In this document: one piece after another, positions 46,160-54,562 of the stretch | Numbering within the stretch: position 1 is the first letter of the stretch | How the letters are laid out: each line of letters starts with the position of its first letter | DNA from: Paraburkholderia sacchari | GTDB taxonomy: Bacteria > Pseudomonadota > Gammaproteobacteria > Burkholderiales > Burkholderiaceae | Length of the DNA stretch: 64,000 nucleotides | Assembly: GCF_000785435.2 (NCBI RefSeq) | Contig: NZ_JTDB02000002.1 | Location: 809,663-873,662, forward strand | Direction of reading: 5' to 3' | The notes under the pieces: generated by a model | What the model was told of the DNA's origin: nothing | Databases searched by the model: none | What the model saw: the letters and a program-made list of their open reading frames with translations, nothing else | Program-made: the position numbers and the translations under genes

Positions 46160-46206
46160 TTCATTGACAAACATTATATCGATTAATAATATGTTGATCA
46201 ATAAAT
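46160..46206. promoter_or_regulatory. Overlapping divergent promoters and AT-rich BigR operator
   Basis: Plus strand: TTGACA (46164-46169), 17 nt, TAATAT (46187-46192). Minus strand: TTGATC (46201-46196), 17 nt, TATAAT (46178-46173). The two face away and share the same ~40 bp, an A+T island in a GC-rich genome with an ATTAT...ATAAT inverted pair (46173-46177, 46186-46190). A repressor bound here would block both bigR-operon and dioxygenase transcription. Confidence 0.72.
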
Positions 46207-46274
46207 CGTAGGTCGGGCGAAACCAGCAGTCGACCTGCGCAACTCATCCATTCCCAGGCCGCATGGAGTTCCCA

Positions 46275-47174
46275 ATGTCCGAGTCCGCCCCCACTTCTGT
46301 CCCCGTGGTTACGCATGCCACGCTCGTCGAGCCGTTCTTCGACCCGGCCACGTCCACCGTCACCTACGTGGTGCATTCGGGACGCGGTTCGGCGTGCGCG
46401 ATCGTCGATCCGGTGCTCGACTACGACCCGAAGTCGGGGCGCACCTCCACGGAGTCGGCCGACCGCGTGGCCGCGTTCGTGCGCGAGCACGGTCTCTCGA
46501 CGCAATGGCTGCTGGAGACGCATGCGCACGCGGACCATCTATCGGCGGCGCCGTACCTGAAGCAGCAACTGGGCGGCAAGATCTCGATTGGCGAGCACAT
46601 TCGCGACGTGCAAGGTGTGTTCCGCGCGGTCTTCAACCTTGGCGCGACATTGGCCGCCGACGGCAGCGAGTTCGACCACCTCTTCAAGGACGAGGAGCGC
46701 TTCGAAGTCGGCCCGCTAGCGGCGCGCGCGATGCACGTGCCGGGCCACACGCCTGCCGACCTCGCGTACCAGATCGGCGACGCGGTGTTCGTGGGCGATA
46801 CGCTTTTCATGCCCGACGTGGGCTCGGCACGCTGCGACTTTCCGGGCGGCGACGCGCACACGCTGTACCGCTCGGTACGCAGGCTGCTGGAGTTGCCGGG
46901 CAAGACGCGCCTCTTCATGTGCCACGACTATCCGCCCGAGTCGCGCGGCCCGTGCTTCGAAACGACGGTGGGCGACCAGCGCCGCGCCAATATCCACCTG
47001 CACGACGGCGTGACCGAGGAAGCCTTCGTGCAGATGCGCACAGCGCGCGACCGCACGCTCGCCATGCCCAACCTGATCCTGCCGTCGATCCAGGTGAACA
47101 TCCGTGCAGGGCGCATGCCCGAGCCCGAGGACAACGGCGTGCGCTATCTCAAGATTCCGTTGAACGCGCTTTGA
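46275..47174 (+). CDS. Persulfide dioxygenase, MBL fold (Blh/ETHE1-like)
   Basis: 299-residue metallo-beta-lactamase-fold enzyme. ETHAHADHLSAA carries the HxHxDH metal motif (about residues 84-90); H and D ligands follow in VPGHTPADLA and FVGDTLF, and CHDYPP near 215. It oxidises glutathione persulfide to sulfite, downstream of SQR. There is no fused rhodanese domain. I start at 46275, with GGAG at 46265-46268; the frame from 46263 adds four residues. Confidence 0.92.
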   Translation: MSESAPTSVPVVTHATLVEPFFDPATSTVTYVVHSGRGSACAIVDPVLDYDPKSGRTSTESADRVAAFVREHGLSTQWLLETHAHADHLSAAPYLKQQLGGKISIGEHIRDVQGVFRAVFNLGATLAADGSEFDHLFKDEERFEVGPLAARAMHVPGHTPADLAYQIGDAVFVGDTLFMPDVGSARCDFPGGDAHTLYRSVRRLLELPGKTRLFMCHDYPPESRGPCFETTVGDQRRANIHLHDGVTEEAFVQMRTARDRTLAMPNLILPSIQVNIRAGRMPEPEDNGVRYLKIPLNAL

Positions 47175-47176
47175 GT

Positions 47177-47338
47177 GCTCGCATCGCTCGCACCATGCGC
47201 GCGCTCGGCGAAGCCTTCGACGCGGGGCGCTTCGTTGCGCCGGTGGTGGCGGCACACTTTCCGCGCGAACGCGCGCGTGAAGCGTATGAGGCGGTGGCGG
47301 CGGCCACGCATGGGCGCGTGGCGATCAACCTCGGCTGA
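47177..47338 (+). pseudogene. C-terminal remnant of an MDR-type oxidoreductase
   Basis: About 53 in-frame codons straight after the dioxygenase, ending in TGA at 47336-47338. The sequence (ALGEAFDAGRFVAPVV...FPRERAREAYEAV...GRVAINL) looks like the last strand-helix-strand of zinc-type alcohol dehydrogenase/quinone reductase proteins. No N-terminal part is present. An ATG at 47195 could give a 47-residue peptide, but decay of a former dehydrogenase is more likely. Confidence 0.6.
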
Positions 47339-47344
47339 CGCGCC

Positions 47345-47797
47345 TCAAATCTGCGCCCGTACGAAGCGCTCCGGAAAATGCGTGCGCAGCGTGCGCGCGT
47401 CAAGCAGCGCGAGGTCCTTGTCGAGTTCGAGCGTGACGAGGCTGCGCGTTTGCGCGTCGAGCGCCTTGCGCAGCGCGCCGAGGAACGCCGGCGGAGCGGC
47501 CAGCACGAGCGTGCCGTAGCGGCCCGCGTGGCGCGCCTGGCCCAGCGTGGTCGCGACCTGCGCGGCGAACAGGCTGGTCTCGTGTTCGTGATGCGTGGTG
47601 TCGGGATCGCTCTGCTGGCGGCCGGCGGTGGCGCGCTCGGTGCGCCCCGAACGGTCGGTCACGAGGCTCTGCTCGCGTACGCGGCTTTCGGGATGGAGCA
47701 GGGTTTCGATTTCCTCGATGGCCCCTTGCGGGGTTTCCGTCGCGAAGATGCGCGCGGTCACGCGGTTGGCGACGACGACCCAAATCATGTTCGACAT
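47345..47797 (-). CDS. Host attachment-type protein
   Basis: 150-residue cytoplasmic protein of the Host_attach family (named from Agrobacterium mutants, role unclear). It has the family N-terminus IWVVVANRVTARIFATE, a polar middle and a final APPAFLGALRKALDAQ...LELDKDL pattern. It may act as an RNA-release-factor-fold protein. I start at 47797. It converges on the remnant above. Confidence 0.85.
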   Translation of the reverse strand: MSNMIWVVVANRVTARIFATETPQGAIEEIETLLHPESRVREQSLVTDRSGRTERATAGRQQSDPDTTHHEHETSLFAAQVATTLGQARHAGRYGTLVLAAPPAFLGALRKALDAQTRSLVTLELDKDLALLDARTLRTHFPERFVRAQI

Positions 47798-48082
47798 GCG
47801 TGTCTCCCTGCCAGTGCCTCGGCGCAATGAACGGCCGAAGCGGTGAGTGGACTCGCGCGGCGCGGCGCGAGTTTCAAGGGTAGCGCGTTCGCGGATTGCG
47901 GTGGCGCGATATGCGCGAGTGCCGCATCGGACGCGCCTCCTTCCGCGACACGTGGGCGGCACGTTGGCGGCATCTCCGCATCCTTCCGCATTTCGGGAGG
48001 ATGATTCCAGGCGATGCCGGATTCTGTTTCCGTGCGGAAGGATCTATCTTGCAGGCTCCAGAGTGCAGTGAAGGAGCAACAG

Positions 48083-48748
48083 ATGGATACGTCCGCAATC
48101 CGCTATCCGAGCGATGTCGCGTTCACGCCCACCGTGAAGGCCATGCAGGCGCGCCTTGGCTCGCGCGAGCTCTATGCGCGCATGGAAACGCAGCGCGGCT
48201 TTGGCACCGACCTCACGCCTGATGTGGGCGCGTTCATCGAGGCGCAGCGCAGCGTGTTCCTCGCCACCGCGAACGCCGACGGCCAGCCCTATATCCAGCA
48301 TCGCGGCGGGCCGGCGGGCTTCTTGCAGGTGCTGGACGCACGCACCATCGCGTTCGCGGACTTCATCGGCAATCAGCAATACATCACGCTCGGTAATTTG
48401 ACGGACAACCCGAAGTCGTATCTGTTCCTGATCGATTACGCGCGGCGCAGGCGCATCAAGATCTGGGGCGAGGCGCGCGTCCAGGAGGATGCGGCGCTGG
48501 TACAGCGGCTCATGCCGGCGGGCTACAAGGCGCGCGCCGAGCGGGCGATCCGCTTCACGGTGACGGCGTGGGACAGCAACTGCCCGCAGCATATTCCGCA
48601 GCGCTTCGACGCGCAGGACGTGAAGGCGGCGCTCGATGAGCGCGATGAGCGGATCCGCGAGATGGAGACGGCGGCGCAGCGGCGCGAGGCGCGCGTGCGG
48701 GAACTGGAAGCGGAAGTGGCGCGGCTGCGGGAGTTCGCGCGCGGCTGA
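48083..48748 (+). CDS. Pyridoxamine 5'-phosphate oxidase-fold protein with C-terminal coiled coil
   Basis: 221 residues. A flavin-binding split-barrel (PNPOx-like, about 45-185) with FLATANADGQPYIQHRGGP is followed by a charged helix (about 190-221, rich in Glu/Arg with heptads) that looks like a coiled coil. Related proteins are annotated flavin-nucleotide-binding; the substrate is unknown. AAGGAG at 48071-48076 fixes the start. Confidence 0.85.
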   Translation: MDTSAIRYPSDVAFTPTVKAMQARLGSRELYARMETQRGFGTDLTPDVGAFIEAQRSVFLATANADGQPYIQHRGGPAGFLQVLDARTIAFADFIGNQQYITLGNLTDNPKSYLFLIDYARRRRIKIWGEARVQEDAALVQRLMPAGYKARAERAIRFTVTAWDSNCPQHIPQRFDAQDVKAALDERDERIREMETAAQRREARVRELEAEVARLREFARG

Positions 48749-48785
48749 GGGTCAAACGGGCTGCAAAGTACGCCAATACGCACGC

Positions 48786-48840
48786 AAAAACGAGCCGAAC
48801 CGGCGGCAAACCGCGCTCAGGCGTTGTTTGCTGCCGGTTC
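48786..48840. terminator. Hairpin terminator between PNPOx and entericidin genes
   Basis: A 15-bp stem with one mismatch (48797-48811 with 48826-48840) and a 14-nt loop. On the minus strand it is followed by GGCTC and TTTTT (A run at 48786-48790). It terminates the entericidin gene and perhaps the convergent PNPOx gene. Confidence 0.8.
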
Positions 48841-48856
48841 CGGCGCTCCAGCGGGC

Positions 48857-48991
48857 TTACTTGGCTTTTTCAGCCGAATTCGTGATGGCGTTGCCGCCCT
48901 TCGAAAGGTCCTGGCCGAAGCCGGCCATGGTGTTGCAGGCGGCCAGCGTGACAGTGAAGAGAGCGAGAGCAATCGCGAGATAGCGGCGCAT
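48857..48991 (-). CDS. ecnB: Entericidin A/B-family lipoprotein
   Basis: 44-codon gene on the minus strand. The peptide has the start MRRYLAIALALFTV, then lipobox LAAC (Cys19), then NTMAGFGQDLSKGG and a Lys/Asn-rich end. Length, lipobox and the G-x-G-x-D-L-x-x-G-G core all fit entericidin, a small membrane lipoprotein linked to stationary-phase lysis control. AAAAGGA lies about 8 nt upstream of the ATG, and the hairpin at 48786-48840 follows. An antidote gene ecnA is not adjacent, so role as toxin is uncertain. Confidence 0.9.
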   Translation of the reverse strand: MRRYLAIALALFTVTLAACNTMAGFGQDLSKGGNAITNSAEKAK

Positions 48992-49149
48992 TCTGGTTTT
49001 CCTTTTATGTTACGACGACGGATGACGACGAATGTTCGGGCGCTCGCTGGTTGCTCCGGCGGGGCCAGCGCGGCGCGTGGCGGAATTGTACGTGCGATCC
49101 GGGGACGTATGCGTAAGCACATATTTCCGCGGCATTTGCCCCTGGTGGT

Positions 49150-50256
49150 TCAGATCCGCCGCTGATGCTTGCGCACCACGAGCCACTTGGGCGAGCGAAA
49201 CCGCACGATGCTCACATAGAGCCAGACGTAAGTGAGCGCAAACACCACCACGAAGCAGAACAGGTGCAGCGTGTGGCGCCAGAACAGCGTGGCCGGAATC
49301 ACGGCCACGAGGCACAGCAGCCACAGATAAGGCGAGGTGAGCGAGTTGCGGCGCGTGAGCTCGCGCGCGGTGCGCGCGCCCACGGCCCAGCGCATCAGCC
49401 GCTTGTAGACGAGCATGTGCAGGTGCACGCCGTCGGGAATGCCCGGCGACATGCCGCGCACGAACTTCTTCCGGTAGATCGAGAAGCAGGTCTCGAAGAT
49501 CGGGTACATGAAGAGCAGCACCGGATACCACGCCGAGACGTCGCGGTTGCGCATCACGAGCAGGATCGCCAGTTCGCCGAGCATGAAGCCGATGAAGTAC
49601 GCGCCGCCGTCGCCGAGAAAGATCAGGCCGGCCGGGAAGTTCCAGATGAAGAAGCCCAGCACCGCGCCCATCATGATGAACGAGGCCGAGAGCACGACCG
49701 CGTCGTGCACCTGGAACGCCACATAGGCGAGCGAGGCGAACATCATGAACGCGACCATCGAAGCGAGGCCGTTGAAACCGTCGATGATATTGATCGCGTT
49801 GGCGAGCGCCGCCACGGCCAGCACGGTGATGACGCAGGAAATGGCCGCGTACGAAAGCAGGAAGTCGAGCGGCGGCACGCTGATGCGCGTGACCGCGATG
49901 TCGAGCAGGAAATACGCGAGCGCCGCGGCGGCCATGGTGCAGATCAGGCGCGCGAGCGGCGAGACTTTCTTGGTGAGGTCCTCGACGAGGCCCGAGGTGA
50001 ACGCGGGCAGCCCGCACGCGACGATGCCGAGGATGCCGCCCGACACGGCCGGATAAGTGAAATGCAGCTGCGCCGCCGCGACCACGAGCCCGACGAGGAT
50101 GCCGGCGCCGCCGATGCGCGGCACGGGGCGCGCGTGGAATTTCTGCACGCCCGCGAGGTCGGAGTCGACGGAGAATTTTTCATGCAGATGCGCGTAACGC
50201 ACGATCAGCAGCGTGACCAGCAGCGAGACAAGAAAGCCGAGTGCGAAACTAAGCAT
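49150..50256 (-). CDS. MraY/WecA-family glycosyl-1-phosphate transferase
   Basis: 368-residue polytopic membrane enzyme that adds a sugar-1-phosphate to undecaprenyl phosphate. About eleven helices. Family motifs: RPVPRIGG near 46, [14 protein letters not shown] near 150, [11 protein letters not shown] near 208 and the PDGVHLHML loop near 270. It fits the WecA/WbpL-like branch, so it probably starts O-antigen or another surface glycan, rather than peptidoglycan. Start at 50256. Confidence 0.9.
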   Translation of the reverse strand: MLSFALGFLVSLLVTLLIVRYAHLHEKFSVDSDLAGVQKFHARPVPRIGGAGILVGLVVAAAQLHFTYPAVSGGILGIVACGLPAFTSGLVEDLTKKVSPLARLICTMAAAALAYFLLDIAVTRISVPPLDFLLSYAAISCVITVLAVAALANAINIIDGFNGLASMVAFMMFASLAYVAFQVHDAVVLSASFIMMGAVLGFFIWNFPAGLIFLGDGGAYFIGFMLGELAILLVMRNRDVSAWYPVLLFMYPIFETCFSIYRKKFVRGMSPGIPDGVHLHMLVYKRLMRWAVGARTARELTRRNSLTSPYLWLLCLVAVIPATLFWRHTLHLFCFVVVFALTYVWLYVSIVRFRSPKWLVVRKHQRRI

Positions 50257-50416
50257 GAAAGGTGAACGCAGGGCAGGAAGAGGGAATCCACGATTATACA
50301 AAGGCGGCGTGGCGCGCCCGGTGCGCGGCCTGTGCCGAATGTGCGAGCGCAGCTTCAAAACCCGGCGCGCACCCTTGTGCCATGATGGCCGGACCTTCAT
50401 TCGACGGAATCCGCCC

Positions 50417-51535
50417 ATGCCCCATTCCGCCTGGGTCCGCGAAGCGATCCGCAAGATCGACGCGGACTTCAACCGCTCCGCCGACACGCATCTCGTGCCG
50501 CTCGACCTGCCCGGCTACCCCGATCTGCGTTTCTATCTGAAGGACGAGTCGAGCCATCCCACCGGCAGCCTCAAGCACCGGCTCGCGCGTTCGCTGTTTC
50601 TCTACGCGCTGTGCAACGGCTGGCTCCACGAAAAAAGCACCGTGGTGGAGGCGTCGAGCGGCTCGACCGCGATTTCCGAAGCCTATTTCGCGCGCCTGCT
50701 CGGGCTGCCGTTCGTCGCGGTGATCCCGGCCAGCACCTCGCGCCAGAAGATCGAGGAGATCGAGTTCTACGGCGGGCGCTGCCATCTCGTGAACAAGGCC
50801 TCGGAGATCTACGAGGAGTCGCACCGCATCGCGCAGTCGCTGGGCGGCCACTTCATGGATCAGTTCACCTACGCCGAGCGCGCGACCGACTGGCGCGCCA
50901 ACAACAACATCGCCGAATCGATCTTCAGGCAGATGGCGGCGGAGGAATATCCCGTGCCGGCGTGGCTCGTGTCGAGCGGCGGCACCGGCGGCACGATCGC
51001 CACGCTCGGGCGCTATGTGCGCTACACGCGGCACCTCACGCGCGTGCTGTGCGCCGACCCCGAGAACTCGGTGTTCTTCGACTATTTCCGCAGCGTGCTG
51101 GCGGGCCGTCCCGAGCCCGGGCTCACGCACGACACCGGCTCGCGCGTGGAGGGCATCGGCCGCCCGCGCGTGGAGCGCTCGTTCATTCCCACCTGCATCG
51201 ACGCCATGGTGAAGGTGCCCGACGCGCTCTCGTTCGCGGCCATGCGCTACCTGGCGGGACGGCTTGGCAAGCGTGTGGGCGGCTCGACGGGAACGAACTT
51301 CGTCGGCGTGCTGTGGCTGGCCGAGCGCATGAAGGCGCGCGGCGAGTCGGGCTCGATCGTGAGCCTCTTGTGCGACAGTGGCGAGCGCTACCGGTCGACC
51401 TATTACGACGACGCGTGGTTCACGGATCAAGGCATCGATCTCGCGAGCGCCGAGGGGTGGATCGCGCGGGCCGTGAACGGCGAGCCGGTGTTCGCCTCGA
51501 GCGGGGCGGGCGGGGTGCAGTCCGCCGGGCTGTAG
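50417..51535 (+). CDS. PLP-dependent cysteine synthase / cysteine desulfhydrase-family protein
   Basis: 372-residue fold-type II PLP enzyme. The PLP lysine is K53 in PTGSLKHR, where cysteine synthases have S-x-[12 protein letters not shown] and [14 protein letters not shown] are the substrate and phosphate loops. The sequence is nearer to the Cds1-type proteins, which break cysteine to H2S, pyruvate and ammonia, than to CysK. The direction of reaction cannot be told from the sequence alone. The start at 50417 follows low-complexity sequence. Confidence 0.82.
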   Translation: MPHSAWVREAIRKIDADFNRSADTHLVPLDLPGYPDLRFYLKDESSHPTGSLKHRLARSLFLYALCNGWLHEKSTVVEASSGSTAISEAYFARLLGLPFVAVIPASTSRQKIEEIEFYGGRCHLVNKASEIYEESHRIAQSLGGHFMDQFTYAERATDWRANNNIAESIFRQMAAEEYPVPAWLVSSGGTGGTIATLGRYVRYTRHLTRVLCADPENSVFFDYFRSVLAGRPEPGLTHDTGSRVEGIGRPRVERSFIPTCIDAMVKVPDALSFAAMRYLAGRLGKRVGGSTGTNFVGVLWLAERMKARGESGSIVSLLCDSGERYRSTYYDDAWFTDQGIDLASAEGWIARAVNGEPVFASSGAGGVQSAGL

Positions 51536-51675
51536 CGCGAGCCATAAGGCGCGGCGTGCGCGCGTGATAGTATGGCGCGCCCGCGCCGGGTCGGGAGCCC
51601 CGGAAGCCCATCGTCGGCCCTATCCAACCCCGCGCTCAAACTCATACGCCCGCGCTCGCGGGCTCGTCATTGCCG

Positions 51676-52710
51676 ATGCCTCAGGATCACTCGCAAGATC
51701 AAGGACCCGCCGAACGCAGTGAGCAACGCGTGAACGACGCTTCGCGCCCGCTCGTCTCGATACTGCTGATTGCCTACAACCAGGCGAGCCTCGTTGGCGA
51801 CGCCATTGGCGGTGCGCTGGCGCAGACTTACTCTCCGCTCGAAATCCTGATCTCCGACGATTGCTCGACCGACGGCACGTGGGCCGCCATCGAAGCGGCT
51901 GTGCGCGACTATCGCGGCCCGCATCGGCTCGTGCTCAACCGCAATGAGCAGAACGTGGGCATCAGCGCGCATCTCTCGAAGCTCGCCGCCATGAGCCAGG
52001 GTGACCTTCTCGTAGTAGCCGCCGGCGACGACGTCTCGGTGCCCGAGCGCTGCGCGCGCCTCGTCGATTGCTGGAACGCGCTGGGGCGGCGTCCGGACCT
52101 CATCGCGTCCGACCTCGAAGAATTCGAGAGCGCTGCGGGGCAGGCGGGCCGCATCGCCCCCACCGACCTCGACCAGTACAAGAATTTCGACGACTGGGCG
52201 CGCGAGCGCCCGTGGCTGGTGGGCGCGGCGCACGCATGGTCGCGGCGCCTGTTCGAGCGCTTCGGGCCGATGCTGCAGGGCGCCATGGCCGAAGACCAGA
52301 TCATGACGTTTCGCGCGGTCATGTCGGGCGGCGCGCACAGCCTGCGCGAGCCGCTCGTGCGCTACCGGCGTGGCGGGCTCTCGGGCAAGAAGCGCTATCG
52401 CACCGTCGAGCAGTTCATCGCGCGCGTGAAGCTCACCACGGCGTTCGGCCTGGTCGAGTCGGAGCAGTTTCAGCGCGACGCGCAGATCGCGGGCGTGGGT
52501 GAGCCGATGCGCGCGCTGCTCGTGCCCAAGCTCGCGCGCGAGCACTACGCGCGCGACGTGTTCGCGGCGCGCGGCTTCGGCGCGAAGCTCGCGCTGATGC
52601 TGCGCACGCCGGGCGTAAAGATGGGCTTCAAGATCCGCATGTTCCTCTACGCCGCGTGTCCCTGCGCGTACCGGCCGTTTTTCGCGCTGCGCAATTTCGT
52701 GAAGCGTTGA
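51676..52710 (+). CDS. GT2-family glycosyltransferase
   Basis: About 344-residue cytoplasmic/peripheral GT-A enzyme. VSILLIAYNQA opens the fold and LISDDCSTDGT follows. AAGDDVSVPERC carries the metal-binding acidic motif. A Lys/Arg-rich C-terminal part could hold it to the membrane. The ATG at 51676 lacks a clear ribosome site; a GTG at 51730 is possible. The sugar is unknown. Confidence 0.85.
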   Translation: MPQDHSQDQGPAERSEQRVNDASRPLVSILLIAYNQASLVGDAIGGALAQTYSPLEILISDDCSTDGTWAAIEAAVRDYRGPHRLVLNRNEQNVGISAHLSKLAAMSQGDLLVVAAGDDVSVPERCARLVDCWNALGRRPDLIASDLEEFESAAGQAGRIAPTDLDQYKNFDDWARERPWLVGAAHAWSRRLFERFGPMLQGAMAEDQIMTFRAVMSGGAHSLREPLVRYRRGGLSGKKRYRTVEQFIARVKLTTAFGLVESEQFQRDAQIAGVGEPMRALLVPKLAREHYARDVFAARGFGAKLALMLRTPGVKMGFKIRMFLYAACPCAYRPFFALRNFVKR

Positions 52711-52724
52711 CGCCGCAATCGGGC

Positions 52725-54008
52725 TCAGGAGCGGAGCTTGCCACCGGGGGTTACTTCCAGCAGGACCGGATGATCGGGTACGGCCACGCTGAGCTTGCGG
52801 ACCTCCCGGTGGGTTGCGAGCGGTGCTGCCGACACAATCGGATCGTAAAGATCGACGCGGCTCGCTGTCGCCCCAAAGTCGACTTCCACGTTCGCGGGCG
52901 GACTCGTGAGCGGGGTGCCTGCCGCGCGATCCCAGATCCGCGTTTCATTCCACAGCACCAGCACGACGCGGCCGTCCTTCTTCTGCAGCAGCAGACTGTT
53001 TGCCGACACCGGCATGCCAGATAGCGAACAGGCCAATGCGCCTGGCGCCGCCCCGTTGGCCTGATGCGCGGCGTCCGCCCGCAGAATCGACGTGAGATTG
53101 CGGATCGCGTGAGCCACGGGCTTCGGGCTGTTGTCGTTGCGAAAAAGGCCGAAGTGCATCTCGTTGTTCTTGTTCTGCGGATCGGGCTTCTGGTCCAGGA
53201 GTTCATAGACATAAGTCCGCTTCACGCCTGCCGCCGCCGCGCCCACATAGCCATTGAGGATGCCTTTGGCCTGCGTCGGCTCATCGACACCCAGCATGTA
53301 CCAGCCAGACTGAGGCATCGAGAAGTATCCGAATTCGGTCATCACGATCGGCAGTTGGAACTTCTTGACGCTGTCGATGGCATTGCCCAACCACCTGTCG
53401 CCGTTTGCCTCGTAGGATGGCTGTTCGCCGTTTTGCGGATAGAAATGCTGGTTCGCGTAATCGGCGGCGTTCGCGCGTGACTCGACCGGCTTGGTCTCGT
53501 AGCCAGTGAGGTCGTAGACGCTCACGCCCGCGAGTTCCGGGCTGGCGTGTACGCGCGTGTAGATCTCGCGCTGGATGGCGAGTCCGGCGGGGGTGCCGGT
53601 CAGGCCGCGATAGGTGGGCGGCCAGTTATTGATCTCGTTCAGGCCTTCGACACTCGCGATGCTTCCGGGCACTGCTGTGCTCAGGCGCGCGATTTGTTCG
53701 ATCGACTCGGTGATGTCGCCATGTATGAGGAAATCGAATTTGATGCCGCGCTGCGCGAGATAGACATAGCTCGAGAACGGCGCGGCTCCGCTAGCCGGCG
53801 ACGCGTCGCGAACATGACGAATGCCTAGCCACGCCAGATCGTCGGCGACGTTCTGCACATTCGCGTAGGCGCCGTCCGTGTAGTTGACGTGCGTGTTGAC
53901 GGCAAGCGTGTCGAGGAAAGCGTCGGCGGGCATTGCGCGCACCGCATCGCTCCCCTGTGCCAACGATGCGCACGCGAGTGCGCCAAGGATCACGAAAACA
54001 TTCGCCAT
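52725..54008 (-). CDS. Secreted clan-A-type glycoside hydrolase-like protein
   Basis: 427 residues with a Sec signal peptide (about 1-20). The body looks like a (beta/alpha)8 glycosidase: GLNEINNWP gives the acid/base Glu125 after Asn124, and IVMTEFGYFS gives the nucleophile Glu225, as in retaining clan A enzymes. A small beta domain follows (about 330-420). It lies divergent from the polysaccharide genes, so trimming of an exopolysaccharide is plausible. The family number is not clear; the upstream extension to 54260 is not supported. Confidence 0.75.
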   Translation of the reverse strand: MANVFVILGALACASLAQGSDAVRAMPADAFLDTLAVNTHVNYTDGAYANVQNVADDLAWLGIRHVRDASPASGAAPFSSYVYLAQRGIKFDFLIHGDITESIEQIARLSTAVPGSIASVEGLNEINNWPPTYRGLTGTPAGLAIQREIYTRVHASPELAGVSVYDLTGYETKPVESRANAADYANQHFYPQNGEQPSYEANGDRWLGNAIDSVKKFQLPIVMTEFGYFSMPQSGWYMLGVDEPTQAKGILNGYVGAAAAGVKRTYVYELLDQKPDPQNKNNEMHFGLFRNDNSPKPVAHAIRNLTSILRADAAHQANGAAPGALACSLSGMPVSANSLLLQKKDGRVVLVLWNETRIWDRAAGTPLTSPPANVEVDFGATASRVDLYDPIVSAAPLATHREVRKLSVAVPDHPVLLEVTPGGKLRS

Positions 54009-54562
54009 GCGCGTACCAGGCTGCAAGCGCCGCCTGGTGATGTGCGAGTAGCGTGAACGATACCGGACGGCTGCGCGAGCAAGCAGGCGGTGGCAAGTTG
54101 CTAAGGAATCCTTCACGGCGCGTTCCTCGCATGGTGCGACTGCCGGTTTAGAGCACCTTGCCTCACGCGGGCGTCGCTGGACCGCTGTTTCTGCGGCGCA
54201 GCCATTTTGACGTGTCCCCGGGTCCTCGTGTGTGGGATTGCGAACGGATAACCACGACAACTAATGCGCATATTTCAATTGCAACCCATGTCACGCGCGC
54301 GGCCGACCCGCGCTTGCAGATCCACTGGTTACTGCGCGGCCCGTATTCACATTCTTATTCAGAATCGACGTGGCTAATACGCGGCGCATTCTGCCATCAA
54401 GGGATCTGCACACGATCGTGCGAAGTTGGTGGGATTGCGCACGGATCCTGGCGCTTTCGTTTCGTATCGTGTTGTTGTGGCTTATCGGGTCGTTCTCTCG
54501 CAGCAGCCCATCGCGGCCGACCACGACAGTCTGACGAATACGACTCGCACTGGGGTAGGGAT
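54009..54562. other. Divergent spacer before the polysaccharide operon
   Basis: 554 bp between the glycosidase and the first polysaccharide gene. It must carry promoters for both, but no consensus promoter, ops/JUMPstart element or strong hairpin was identifiable. Its A+T content is higher between 54240 and 54400. Confidence 0.45.

Noticed and set aside
46394..47174. Overlapping long plus-strand frame across the persulfide dioxygenase
   Set aside because: Only its last ~53 codons, beyond the dioxygenase stop, look like protein; the rest is a shadow of the dioxygenase.
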